The notes beneath the pieces were generated by a model. The model saw only the letters and a program-made list of their open reading frames with translations, did no database searches and had not been told where the DNA came from. This document shows positions 7,915 through 16,550 of a stretch of DNA of 35,688 nucleotides, in pieces. Within the stretch, counting starts at the first letter, position 1. Each line of letters begins with the position of its first letter. Position numbers and translations under genes: made by a program. The DNA comes from Prevotella sp. (GTDB lineage Bacteria > Bacteroidota > Bacteroidia > Bacteroidales > Bacteroidaceae): the NCBI GenBank assembly GCA_017623155.1, contig JAGAPR010000042.1:1-35688 (forward strand). Reading direction: 5' to 3'.

Positions 7915-10641
7915 ATGAAAAAGTTATTATCACTTCCGCCCAATCTGGTGGGCAGTTTTCATGACATAACGGGATTTTCCCGCAACGAATATTTCTGTAC
8001 AAACGACCCCGTAGGACACAAACTCGGAAGCGGCGGAGGCACCACTTGGCTGCTCGAGCAATGCCATGAGGCAGAAAATACAACGCAAGATTTTGCCACG
8101 TGGCTTGCCGCCGAACGCCGGATACTGCTCCATGCTGGCGGACAAAGCCGCCGACTGCCGTCGTATGCGCCATCAGGAAAGATACTGACTCCTGTTCCCG
8201 TGTTCCGCTGGGAGCGCGGACAGCGACTGTCGCAGACTCTCCTCGACCTGCAACTACCGCTATATGAGCGTCTTATGCGCCTCGCTCCGAACAATATTCA
8301 CACCATGATTGTGAGTGGAGACGTGTATATCCGCGCCGCCGAACAGTTGCCGCCGGTGCCGGATGCCGACGTGGTGTGCTACGGACTGTGGCTCGACTCG
8401 TCGATAGCGAAAGACCACGGAGTGTTTGTCAGCGACCGTAAATCACCCTCGGTGCTCAAACGGATGCTGCAAAAGCCGAACATATCGGAACTTAACGAGC
8501 TGCTGCAAACAAGTTTTTACCTTACGGACATCGGCGTGTGGATGCTCAGCGACCGCGCCGTAAAACTGCTCATGAAACGCTCGGGAAGCGGAAAAAACAT
8601 TGCCGAATACGACCTGTACTCCGATTTCGGGCGCGCACTCGGCACCGACCCGCAGGTAAATGACGACGAACTGCGCGCGCTGAGCGTGGCCATTCTGCCG
8701 CTTCCCGGAGGCGAGTTTTATCATTACGGCACAAGCGGAGAGATGATTTCATCAACCCTTGCCATTCAAAACATAGTCAACGACCAGCGCGAGATAATGC
8801 ACAACGGCCGCAAGCCACACCCCTCGATATTCATACAGAACTCACGTACAGACATCAAGATAACGGAAGACAACCGCAACCTGTGGATAGAAAACAGCCA
8901 TGTGGCCGCAGGATGGACACTGAGCCACGACAATATCGTCACCGGCGTGCCGGAAAACGAGTGGCAGATAGCTCTCGAACCGGGCAGATGCGTCGATGTC
9001 GTGCCCGTCGGCGAGAACGAATGGGTGCTCCGGCCCTACATGATAGACGACAAGTTTGCCGGTGCTTTGCAGCAGACACCGATGTTCCCCGTGTTCGACA
9101 ACATCAATGATATGGGTCGCGCGCTACAAGCCATGCTCGGCGGCGAGACCGATACCGACGGTGCCCGACTGATGAGCGCGGAGCAAATATCTACCGAAGC
9201 AAACCTCGTCAGGCTCGTGGAACAGCGCCGCCGCTTCCGACGCGACTGCTGGAGCGAACTGGCCGACAACCATGAGCACAGCGTTTTCTACCAACTCGAC
9301 CTCAACGATGCCGCCCGTTGCTTCGCGGAAAACGACATACCGTTGCCGGCCGCGATGCCCGACACGACTCCGCTGATGAAGAAAATCAGCGATGCGATGT
9401 TCCGTTCGGAGGTAAACCGCCTTGCCGGCAAGGAACATTCAGATGATGAGAACCGTGCATTCGGCCTGCTCCGCGAGGGACTCACCGCCACAGTGCTCGC
9501 CCGGAAACAACAGCCGCGCATGTCGGTATACAGCGACCAGATAGTGTGGGGACGCAGTCCGGTGCGGATAGACATCGCCGGCGGCTGGACTGACACGCCG
9601 CCATTCTGCCTCATGGAGGGCGGAAACGTGATAAACCTTGCCATTGAGCTCAACGGGCAACCGCCTTTACAGACCTACGTACGCCCCTGCCGCGAGCATC
9701 ATATCGTGCTCCGCAGCATCGACCTCGGAGCGATGGAGGTGATAGAGACATACGAACAACTGGCCGACTTCAGCCATGTGGGCAGCCCGTTCTCCATTCC
9801 CAAGGCCGCGCTTGTGCTCGCTGGGTTCCAGCCCGGATACAGTGTCGAACGCTATCCGTCGTTGCGCGCACAACTCGAAGAGTTCGGTTGCGGAATAGAA
9901 CTGACACTGCTGTCGGCCATTCCCGCCGGAAGCGGACTCGGCACAAGCAGCATTCTCGCCGCCACAGTGCTCGGAGCCGTGAGCGACTTCTGTTCGTTGG
10001 CATGGGACAAGGCGGAAATTGGCAAGCGGACACTCGTGCTCGAGCAACTACTCACCACCGGAGGAGGATGGCAAGACCAGTTTGGCGGAGTGTTGCACGG
10101 CGTGAAACTGTTGCAGACCGGGCGCGGATTTGAACAAGACCCGCTCGTGCGCTGGTTGCCGGACGACATATACACACAACCGGAATATGCCCGCTGCCAC
10201 CTATTATATTATACTGGCATCACCCGGACGGCCAAGAATATCCTGTCGGAGATAGTGCGCCGCATGTTCCTCAACCAAGGAGAACAACTCCGCCTGCTGC
10301 GCGAAATGAAAGCACACACCATGGACATGTACGAGGCCATACAACGACAGGACTTCAACAGAGCCGGACTGCTCGTGCGGAAAACATGGCTACAGAACCA
10401 AGCGCTCGACAGCGGCACCAATCCCGATGCCGTGAAAGCCATAACAAACCTTGTAGACGACCTGTGCCTCGGCTACAAACTGCCCGGCGCCGGCGGCGGC
10501 GGATACCTCTACATGGTGGCCAAAGACCCTGAAGCGGCCGCCCGCATCAAGCAGACAATAAACGCAAACCGTATCAATCCGAACGCCCGCTTTGTGGATA
10601 TGTCGCTCAGCAGGAAAGGATTGCAGGTGAGTCGAAGCTGA
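7915..10641 (+). CDS. fkp: Bifunctional L-fucokinase / L-fucose-1-phosphate guanylyltransferase
   Basis: Fkp converts free L-fucose to fucose-1-phosphate (ATP) and then to GDP-L-fucose (GTP), feeding fucosylation of capsule and surface glycoproteins in Bacteroides. In the 908-residue form the N-terminal half is the guanylyltransferase, with a glycine-rich GSGGGTTW (38-45) and the nucleotide-binding HAGGQSRRLPS...SGK segment (73-89). The C-terminal half is a GHMP kinase: VRIDIAGGWTDTPP (about 548-561), the ATP loop PAGSGLGTSS (about 669-678) and PGAGGGGYLY (about 856-866). Length is close to the 949 residues of B. fragilis Fkp. Start at 7915 is chosen because the promoter lies downstream of the longer TTG alternative at 7879. 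Divergent from fucP, so import and activation of fucose are paired. Confidence 0.95.
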   Translation: MKKLLSLPPNLVGSFHDITGFSRNEYFCTNDPVGHKLGSGGGTTWLLEQCHEAENTTQDFATWLAAERRILLHAGGQSRRLPSYAPSGKILTPVPVFRWERGQRLSQTLLDLQLPLYERLMRLAPNNIHTMIVSGDVYIRAAEQLPPVPDADVVCYGLWLDSSIAKDHGVFVSDRKSPSVLKRMLQKPNISELNELLQTSFYLTDIGVWMLSDRAVKLLMKRSGSGKNIAEYDLYSDFGRALGTDPQVNDDELRALSVAILPLPGGEFYHYGTSGEMISSTLAIQNIVNDQREIMHNGRKPHPSIFIQNSRTDIKITEDNRNLWIENSHVAAGWTLSHDNIVTGVPENEWQIALEPGRCVDVVPVGENEWVLRPYMIDDKFAGALQQTPMFPVFDNINDMGRALQAMLGGETDTDGARLMSAEQISTEANLVRLVEQRRRFRRDCWSELADNHEHSVFYQLDLNDAARCFAENDIPLPAAMPDTTPLMKKISDAMFRSEVNRLAGKEHSDDENRAFGLLREGLTATVLARKQQPRMSVYSDQIVWGRSPVRIDIAGGWTDTPPFCLMEGGNVINLAIELNGQPPLQTYVRPCREHHIVLRSIDLGAMEVIETYEQLADFSHVGSPFSIPKAALVLAGFQPGYSVERYPSLRAQLEEFGCGIELTLLSAIPAGSGLGTSSILAATVLGAVSDFCSLAWDKAEIGKRTLVLEQLLTTGGGWQDQFGGVLHGVKLLQTGRGFEQDPLVRWLPDDIYTQPEYARCHLLYYTGITRTAKNILSEIVRRMFLNQGEQLRLLREMKAHTMDMYEAIQRQDFNRAGLLVRKTWLQNQALDSGTNPDAVKAITNLVDDLCLGYKLPGAGGGGYLYMVAKDPEAAARIKQTINANRINPNARFVDMSLSRKGLQVSRS

Positions 10642-10664
10642 CGTTCGGGCTTCGGCACAACGTT

Positions 10665-10705
10665 ACCCGGGCCAAGTAACGCCACTACTTGCCCCGGGTA
10701 TTTTT
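10665..10705 (+). terminator. Intrinsic terminator of fkp
   Basis: A 14-bp stem with one mismatch (10665-10678 with 10686-10699, ACCCGGG/CCCGGGT at the base) and a short loop, followed at once by T5 (10701-10705). It lies 24 bases after the fkp stop. Confidence 0.85.
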
Positions 10706-10706
10706 A

Positions 10707-10811
10707 TTACAATTGTTTTGTAATCCTGTTACAAATACTTTGTAATCGGATTACAAGAGCTTTGTAATCCGATTACAAGAGCTTTGTACTGATGTTACAA
10801 GGCCGTTGTAA
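10707..10811. repeat. TTGTAA/TTACAA palindrome array (11-bp arm period)
   Basis: Four 17-base palindromes start at 10718, 10740, 10762 and 10784, a period of exactly 22 bp with 5-base spacers: TTGTAA and TTACAA arms around cores TCCTG, TCGGA, TCCGA and a degenerate TGATG. An in-phase half site TTACAA precedes (10707) and an in-phase TTGTAA follows (10806). Counting arms, ten hexamers in alternating orientation are spaced every 11 bp; one (10784) has a single changed base. Geometry is the same as in the arrays at 38-120 and 32595-32677, although the arm sequence differs. Confidence 0.9.
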
Positions 10812-11087
10812 AAACCACAACATGCATGGTACCGGTTTTTACTTGACAGTTTCTGAGTTAAATACTATATTACTTTACAATGATTAATGTTATCCTACTA
10901 AACTTGTCATTTGCTCCCGGTACATTCTGTGCAAACATAGACATCACGCAAATTCCCGATTTGTTAATCTTAGTTTAAACCAAGAAGAAATAATGTTATG
11001 TTTAAAAAAAAAGACCCGTACATATCCGCAATATGTTAAATATACGTTAAAATTACAAAGAAAGAAACGTTAATGAAACAAAATTTA

Positions 11088-11095
11088 TACATTTG
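11088..11095 (+). promoter_or_regulatory. Putative promoter -7 element of the CHASE2/caspase operon (TACATTTG)
   Basis: TACATTTG lies 26 bases upstream of the ATG at 11122. It is the only good TAnnTTTG match I see immediately before this six-gene run, so it may drive the whole operon. Confidence 0.6.
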
Positions 11096-11121
11096 CAGTA
11101 ACACGAAAAGTACTCTATAAA

Positions 11122-12366
11122 ATGTATCACAAAAATAAACGTAGATTAACAAGCACCATGACATATATTGTCAGGCGGATTAAATCATGGCAGAGAAATA
11201 CCCACTTCCTTTGCTGGGATCATGTGTTTGTATGTCTCATGATATATATAATAGGTGGATTGTTGGCTTTCGCCTCGATAAACTTCTCGATATTCAGTCC
11301 CATGAAGCGCGCTCTTGAAGATTTCTCAATGACCGATGTTTACTATGAAATACAGCGTGGCGGCGAACTTGACATGAATTCGGACATCGTGCTCGTCGAC
11401 ATGACGCGCCAACGAATGCGGGGAGACATCGCCCGAACGATACACGAGATAAACAAATGCCGGCCGAAAGTTCTTGTGATAGACATCATTTTCGAGCGCG
11501 AGGGCGACGACACGATGGGAAACATCGATCTCATCAACGCCATTAACGAAAGGCGCGAAAATACCGTATTGTCATGTAAGCTGACCGGTTACGACCCGTC
11601 GGAAAGTTCGTTCAGAAACAGGGTTTGCTCGTTTTTCAGTGCTTTTGACGATTATAACTGGGCCTACGGCAATGTGGTACAGACTCATTCGGGTGGTTGC
11701 ATCAGGCGTTACTCTCTCTCACAGAAATTCACCGGCGAGCCCATCTATTCGCTTCCGTACAAAGCAGCCTGCATGTATTCAGGCGTCAAGCCATCGGCCG
11801 AAGAGCCTAACGAGCGCATCATCGTCTACGGCAACACCGATTTCCCCGTCGTGCAATACGACGAAGTGGCACAAAACTCCTCCATGCTCAAAGACAAAAT
11901 AGTCATTCTCGGCACCATTTCCTCCGAGGAAGACTCTCACGTCACCCCTATCGGCAAAATGGCGGGCATGAAAATACAGGCTTATTCCATACAATCTTAT
12001 CTCGAACACCGCACTATCAATCAGATGAGCCTTGGCATGAGCCTGTTCATCGCCTTTCTGCTCTGCTATCTGTCGGCATGGGTCGGCTACATGATTTCAC
12101 GAACACCGCCACCGGCTTGTCTGTATACCCAGAAATTTTATTACTGCGCCATGGCGGCATTGCTCGCATGGATTTCTTTCATCTGCTTTGTGAAATTCGG
12201 CTATAACGTAAACCTCCTCTACCCATTGCTCGGTATGGCACTTGTCGAAGAGGCCCGCCTGCACTACAAATGGATAGTGGCCACATTCCAGTCAAGCTCC
12301 CGATGGCGATTTGCCGACAGGTCTATATATAAAATGGTAACGAAAAAGAAAGATGAAGATGAATAG
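11122..12366 (+). CDS. CHASE2-type membrane sensor protein without output domain
   Basis: A 414-residue inner membrane protein. One TM helix (about 35-55) is followed by an extracytoplasmic domain of about 245 residues that resembles CHASE2 sensory domains: DIVLVDMTRQ near the start, a KVLVIDIIFE strand, and the closing LKDKIVILGTISSEEDSHVTP region. Two or three more TM helices follow (about 302-327, 339-361 and possibly 368-385), then a short basic cytoplasmic tail ending KKKDEDE. CHASE2 usually precedes a kinase, cyclase or diguanylate cyclase domain; here none is present. First gene of the operon, overlapping the caspase gene by 14 bases. The ligand is unknown. The domain call is by pattern and I am fairly, not fully, sure. 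Confidence 0.72.
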   Translation: MYHKNKRRLTSTMTYIVRRIKSWQRNTHFLCWDHVFVCLMIYIIGGLLAFASINFSIFSPMKRALEDFSMTDVYYEIQRGGELDMNSDIVLVDMTRQRMRGDIARTIHEINKCRPKVLVIDIIFEREGDDTMGNIDLINAINERRENTVLSCKLTGYDPSESSFRNRVCSFFSAFDDYNWAYGNVVQTHSGGCIRRYSLSQKFTGEPIYSLPYKAACMYSGVKPSAEEPNERIIVYGNTDFPVVQYDEVAQNSSMLKDKIVILGTISSEEDSHVTPIGKMAGMKIQAYSIQSYLEHRTINQMSLGMSLFIAFLLCYLSAWVGYMISRTPPPACLYTQKFYYCAMAALLAWISFICFVKFGYNVNLLYPLLGMALVEEARLHYKWIVATFQSSSRWRFADRSIYKMVTKKKDEDE

Positions 12367-13945
12367 GATTTTTACTTTCGTTTTTATGATATTCCTCAAT
12401 GCTGTCGCCGTGATGGCGGCAGACAATGCCGACGACTGGCTCAAGAAAGGCGACGAGTTGTATGATGCCGGACGGTATAAGGAAGCGGCGGAACTTTATT
12501 TGCGAGCCGCCGAAGCGGGCAATGCTGAGGCCCAGTTTAAAACCGGTTACGCATGTTACAACGGCGAAGGCACGGCCAAAGACTATGCGTCGGCGGCCAT
12601 GTGGTTCAAGCGTGCCGCACGAAACGGTTTCGCAAAGGCCGAATACAACCTCGCTTATTGCTACATGAACGGCCGCGGAGTGCCACGGGACTACACAAAG
12701 GCCGAACAGCTCTTGAAGCAATCGGCCGGCAAGGGACTGCGCGAGGCGTGCCTTACGCTTGCCGAGTGTTATGCCGAAGGTATACTCGTGGAGCAGGATA
12801 AGGATGAGAGCGAGCGATGGAAAGCGAAAGCCGAAGGCCGAAAAGAAGAGCCCAAGCCCGTGGTAATAGTAAAACAGGAAGAGAAAAAGACACCGGCGGC
12901 CGCCACACGACCGGCCCAGCCCGTGGTGAAGATACTCTACCCCGAAGACCAGTCGATGTTTCACACCGATGTGGTAAAGCTGAAATATCAGCTCATTGCC
13001 GGCGGAGCAGAAGCTGAAACGGATGTCAACGTGTATGTGGACGGAGTGAAACAGCCGAAGACCCGTGCCGTGAGACAGGCAGGAATGATAGATGTCAACG
13101 TTCCGTCGCACGACTGCACGGTAATGATATACGCCACAAACAACAACGGAAACAGCGAGCCGGCGACTATAAGACTTATCCGCGAGAACGTGGCGCAGGC
13201 CGAACTTCCGAAACTTTTCGCCGTGGCCGTGGGCGTGGGAGAATACAACAACGACAAATTGCCAAATCTGAAGCTCACATGCAAGGATGCCGGCGACTTC
13301 GCCACGGCCGTTGCCGCGAAAAAAGGACTGCCGTTTGCCGACGTGCAAGTGAAACTGTTGCGCGACAGCGAAGCCACAAGAGCCGACATTTTCGAGGCAA
13401 TGGAGTGGCTCGCACAGGAGGCATCGCCCGGCGATGTGTGCATATTCTTTTTTGCAGGACACGGCTTTCGCGACCAGAAAGACCGCTTCTTTTTCATGCC
13501 TTACCATGCAAGTCCCGACAAATTGTACGACTGTTTCAGCGCATCCGACTTCCGGATGGCTGCCGAAGAGATTAACTGCAAGTTGCTGATATTCGTAGAC
13601 GCCTGCTATTCCGGCGGCTTGTTCGAAGGCAGTCGCTCGGCTGCCGCCACGCATTTCGTCGAGCAATTGCGTCGCGCAAAGAACGGAATGCTCCTCTATG
13701 CGTCCAGCGCATCAGACACAAAATCAAACGAAGACCCCGCATGGGGCAACGGAGCTTTCACCAAAGCACTCGTGGAAGCATTCGGAGGTGCCGCCCGCAG
13801 AGACGGCGACGAGGGCTTGTCGACACAGGAATTGGAGATGTATCTGTATCGGCAAGTACGTAAAACAACCGATTTCAGGCAGACACCGATATTCATAAAC
13901 CCCGGTGGAATGGAACACTTTAATATTTTTACTTATGAGAATTAA
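12353..13945 (+). CDS. Exported Sel1-repeat caspase-family protease
   Basis: A 530-residue protein. The N-terminus (MKMNRIF then a hydrophobic core, likely cut after AVMA at about 22) is a signal peptide. Residues about 30-160 are Sel1/TPR-like repeats (ACYNGEGTAKDYASAAMWF, CYMNGRGVPRDYTKAEQLL). A Lys/Glu/Pro/Ala-rich linker and an Ig-like beta segment (about 190-280) follow. Residues about 287-525 are a caspase-like (peptidase C14) domain with the catalytic pair in FFAGHG (H370) and DACYSGG (C418). Both catalytic residues are present, so activity is plausible. Overlap with the CHASE2 gene (14 bases) and with the next gene (11 bases) suggests translational coupling. An ATG two codons downstream (12359) is an equally possible start. 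The substrate is unknown. Confidence 0.9.
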   Translation: MKMNRIFTFVFMIFLNAVAVMAADNADDWLKKGDELYDAGRYKEAAELYLRAAEAGNAEAQFKTGYACYNGEGTAKDYASAAMWFKRAARNGFAKAEYNLAYCYMNGRGVPRDYTKAEQLLKQSAGKGLREACLTLAECYAEGILVEQDKDESERWKAKAEGRKEEPKPVVIVKQEEKKTPAAATRPAQPVVKILYPEDQSMFHTDVVKLKYQLIAGGAEAETDVNVYVDGVKQPKTRAVRQAGMIDVNVPSHDCTVMIYATNNNGNSEPATIRLIRENVAQAELPKLFAVAVGVGEYNNDKLPNLKLTCKDAGDFATAVAAKKGLPFADVQVKLLRDSEATRADIFEAMEWLAQEASPGDVCIFFFAGHGFRDQKDRFFFMPYHASPDKLYDCFSASDFRMAAEEINCKLLIFVDACYSGGLFEGSRSAAATHFVEQLRRAKNGMLLYASSASDTKSNEDPAWGNGAFTKALVEAFGGAARRDGDEGLSTQELEMYLYRQVRKTTDFRQTPIFINPGGMEHFNIFTYEN

Positions 13946-14843
13946 ACTGTTTTTAATGCTGATGATACTGCCGTTGATCACCGTCTCGGCACAGCAATAC
14001 ACAGTATATTCGGTTGCCGGCGACGTGTTTGTGAAAGAAAACGGCCGCGAAGTGCGGCTTAAACCGCGCAAGACGATAACCGCCGGCACCGTGTTAAGGA
14101 TAGAAAATGAAAGTGCCGTGACCGTTCTTGACGAGCGAAACAGCAAGATGTTCTCGATGACCGAGACCGGGACAAGCACTGCCGGAAAGCTGATAGCCGG
14201 AAAGAAAAGCAGCGCCAAGAACCTGTCGAAGCAATACATGGGCTATCTCGTAAAGCAACTCTTCGCCTCGGGAAGCAAGCAGATGTCTCACCCCGACACC
14301 TACATGCAATCCACAGCCACGGCATACCGCTCGGAAGCATTCGACTCTTTGATGCTCAGAAGCGTGGCGGCGGCCATCGCCGAATGTGCAACGGGAAACG
14401 GGAACGCGGAGAAAGCGTTTGCAGTAAGCGGCAAACAGCCGTCTTCCGACCTTGATGTCAGCTTTGAACTCGTGTCGTGCGACACGGGAGAAACGCTCGG
14501 ACGCGATGTGGAAGGAAACACAGGATGCTATGTAAGAGTACGAAACGGAACAGACGAACTGCTTTACGTGAACGTACTTAATATAGACGCCTCGGGCAAC
14601 AAGTATCTCGTGCTGCCGGTAGACTCGGCCTCCTCATGCTCGCATCTGCTCGTACCGCCGATGAGTACGGTGGCTTTCAAGTCGGAACCGATGATATTCG
14701 GCGATACGGCATCGGAAGAATCGTTCCTCCTTGTAGCCACGGAAGAACCGGTGGATTTCAGTATTCTGATGAGTCCCATAAAGCCGTCGGAGGGCAGCCG
14801 CATGCGCACGGGACTGTTCGGCCGGCGTTTCAGTGTCAAATAA
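13935..14843 (+). CDS. Exported FecR-like / DUF4384-like protein
   Basis: A 302-residue exported protein with a signal peptide (MRIKLFLMLMILPLITVSA, cut before QQYTV). The next 70 residues (YSVAGDVFVKENGREVRLKP ... TAGTVLRIENESAVTVLDE) resemble the beta-rich FecR-type domain. The C-terminal third (YVNVLNIDASGNKYLVLPVD ... SFLLVATEEPVDFSIL) resembles DUF4384, a domain often found with caspase-like proteases. The start at 13935 is chosen because it begins the signal peptide and overlaps the caspase gene stop by 11 bases; an ATG 30 bases upstream adds ten non-signal residues. It may bind or regulate the protease encoded just before it; that is inference from context. Confidence 0.68.
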   Translation: MRIKLFLMLMILPLITVSAQQYTVYSVAGDVFVKENGREVRLKPRKTITAGTVLRIENESAVTVLDERNSKMFSMTETGTSTAGKLIAGKKSSAKNLSKQYMGYLVKQLFASGSKQMSHPDTYMQSTATAYRSEAFDSLMLRSVAAAIAECATGNGNAEKAFAVSGKQPSSDLDVSFELVSCDTGETLGRDVEGNTGCYVRVRNGTDELLYVNVLNIDASGNKYLVLPVDSASSCSHLLVPPMSTVAFKSEPMIFGDTASEESFLLVATEEPVDFSILMSPIKPSEGSRMRTGLFGRRFSVK

Positions 14844-14859
14844 ACAATGCGATAAAGAG

Positions 14860-15513
14860 ATGAAAAGACTGATAACTAAAATCTTTCCGATAGCGGTTTT
14901 GATGATGATGCCGTGCATTTCGGCATCGGGAACCGACAAAGTCGATGCCGACAGGATACTGTTCGAGTTACTGTCGGACAGCCATGTTGTGGAAAACTGG
15001 CACGAGCCGCTCGCCATTAACGACCGTTCACTGCGCAAAACGGCTGAAGATGGGCTTTTTCTTGTAGAAGGAAAGGCTTTTCAAGTAAACTCATTGCGCT
15101 CCGACTTCTATGTCGTCAAGGAAAAAAGCGGTTGGAAACCGGTTGAAGACAAGCGCTATCCTATGGAAACAGCCGTCAATCTTCTGCTGAACAGGATAGA
15201 GAACAACAAACACGGATTGATGATAACCCATCATCAGTATGGCGGAAAAAATCCCCGCGTGATGCTTCAGATGCAGGTGCTTTATGACTTATTGGCCCGC
15301 AACATGAAAATCTATTGCAGCGTGACGAGCATAAACGCGTCTGAAATGCAGGCCGTTCTCGTGTTTCACAACGAAAAAAGAAATTTCATACACATGCTTC
15401 GCGTGACAATACCGACAGACAAACTGTTCAAGTCAGACAGCATGCTGACGGCCGATATGTATACAAATATACCGCAAGATAACATTAAATCAATATTCAA
15501 GGATAAGAAATAA
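14860..15513 (+). CDS. Exported protein of unknown family
   Basis: I do not recognise this 217-residue protein. It has a signal peptide (MKRLITKIFPIAVLMMMPCISA, then SGTDKVDAD). The mature part is mixed alpha/beta with no cysteine cluster or repeat that I can name; two segments look like core strands (AFQVNSLRSDFYVVKE, MQAVLVFHNEKRNFIHMLRV). ATG 14860 is chosen over 14833 because it starts the signal peptide. It begins 16 bases after the DUF4384-like gene and ends 6 bases before the NTF2-like gene, so it belongs to the same operon and, like its neighbours, acts in the envelope. Confidence 0.75.
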   Translation: MKRLITKIFPIAVLMMMPCISASGTDKVDADRILFELLSDSHVVENWHEPLAINDRSLRKTAEDGLFLVEGKAFQVNSLRSDFYVVKEKSGWKPVEDKRYPMETAVNLLLNRIENNKHGLMITHHQYGGKNPRVMLQMQVLYDLLARNMKIYCSVTSINASEMQAVLVFHNEKRNFIHMLRVTIPTDKLFKSDSMLTADMYTNIPQDNIKSIFKDKK

Positions 15514-15519
15514 GCTGAA

Positions 15520-16515
15520 ATGAACTGTTTAAAGACAAGACGATTTGGTGCCTTAATCATGGCATTTACAGTATGGCTGTGCACAGCCGCAGGCGAGACC
15601 TCATTCAAAATCATTGAGGGAATGGGCGACACGGAACTGAAAAAGGTGATGGAAACGAATGTGAGCAGCATGATAAACGCATTCAGAACGGCCGCCGACG
15701 AGCAATCGAAAAGCGTGAAACTGTCGAAAGACAACTTCACATCCGATGCTGTCGACGAGATAAAGGAGATGTGGAAAAGTAGCGCGATGAGCTGTCCGCC
15801 GATGAACATTATGAGCCGTTGCCTCAAAACGAGCACCGGATGGCAGATAAGAGGCATCCCTGTGGATATGGTGGAAGCCGACGAAAGCGAGGCAAGACAG
15901 GAGTTGACAATAGATTTTCTGCCGTCGGGCAAAATCAGCGGCGTGCATATCGCCATCGCCATGCACAGGTATGAACAGATAATGGCAGAGAAAGAATCGG
16001 AGTTAGACTACGCAAGACGACAGGTGATAATAAACTTTGTGGAAAACTTCCGCACCGCATACAACCGCAAAGACATAAAGATGCTCAACAGCGTTTTCAG
16101 CGACAAAGCATTGATTATTACGGGAAAGGTGATTACGGAAAAGCCCAATTCGGATGTAGAGCGCATGACACTGGCAAACAACAAGGTGGTATACATCAAC
16201 CAGACAAAGCAGGAATATCTCAGAAAGCTGGCCGGAGTGTTCAAAATAACCAAATACATCAACGTGAAGTTTGATGACATAGAGGTGGTGCAACATCCCA
16301 AATTCGACGATGTTTACGGCGTTACACTGAAACAGTACTGGCACACCGACCGCTACTCCGACGAGGGTTATCTATTCCTTCTCGTGGATTTCAGAGACAC
16401 CGACAACCCGCAGATACAGGTAAGAACGTGGCAACCGTATAAAGACAAGCACGGCCAAGTGATCACACAGAAAAAAGACGTGTTCCATCTCGGCTCGTTC
16501 CGTATCGTGAGATAA
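15520..16515 (+). CDS. Exported protein with C-terminal NTF2-like domain
   Basis: A 331-residue exported protein. The signal peptide is MNCLKTRRFGALIMAFTVWL to about residue 24. Residues 25-160 are an alpha/beta region unlike anything I can name. Residues about 165-331 look like an NTF2/SnoaL fold: a long helix with VENFRTAYNRKDIKMLNSVF (the common 'Y..KD...L..vFs' pattern), then strands with DVYGVTLKQYWHTDRYSDEG, GYLFLLVDFRD and IQVRTWQP. NTF2-like domains are ligand-binding or enzymatic cups; no catalytic residues can be assigned. Fifth gene of the operon, 6 bases after the previous stop. Confidence 0.7.
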   Translation: MNCLKTRRFGALIMAFTVWLCTAAGETSFKIIEGMGDTELKKVMETNVSSMINAFRTAADEQSKSVKLSKDNFTSDAVDEIKEMWKSSAMSCPPMNIMSRCLKTSTGWQIRGIPVDMVEADESEARQELTIDFLPSGKISGVHIAIAMHRYEQIMAEKESELDYARRQVIINFVENFRTAYNRKDIKMLNSVFSDKALIITGKVITEKPNSDVERMTLANNKVVYINQTKQEYLRKLAGVFKITKYINVKFDDIEVVQHPKFDDVYGVTLKQYWHTDRYSDEGYLFLLVDFRDTDNPQIQVRTWQPYKDKHGQVITQKKDVFHLGSFRIVR

Positions 16516-16550
16516 GAACGAAACAGAATTAACAATACAATAAATATACT

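Larger units (their letters stand above)
10642..11121. other. Gene-free region between fkp and the CHASE2 operon
   Basis: No coding sequence is supported. It holds the fkp terminator (10665-10705), the TTGTAA/TTACAA palindrome array (10707-10811), then about 270 bases of AT-rich sequence with an A9 tract near 11005, and the promoter element of the downstream operon at 11088-11095. Confidence 0.75.

Noticed and set aside
12323-13666. 447-codon minus-strand frame opposite the caspase gene
   Set aside because: The plus strand has the catalytic motifs, signal peptide and coupled neighbours; the antisense frame has none of these.
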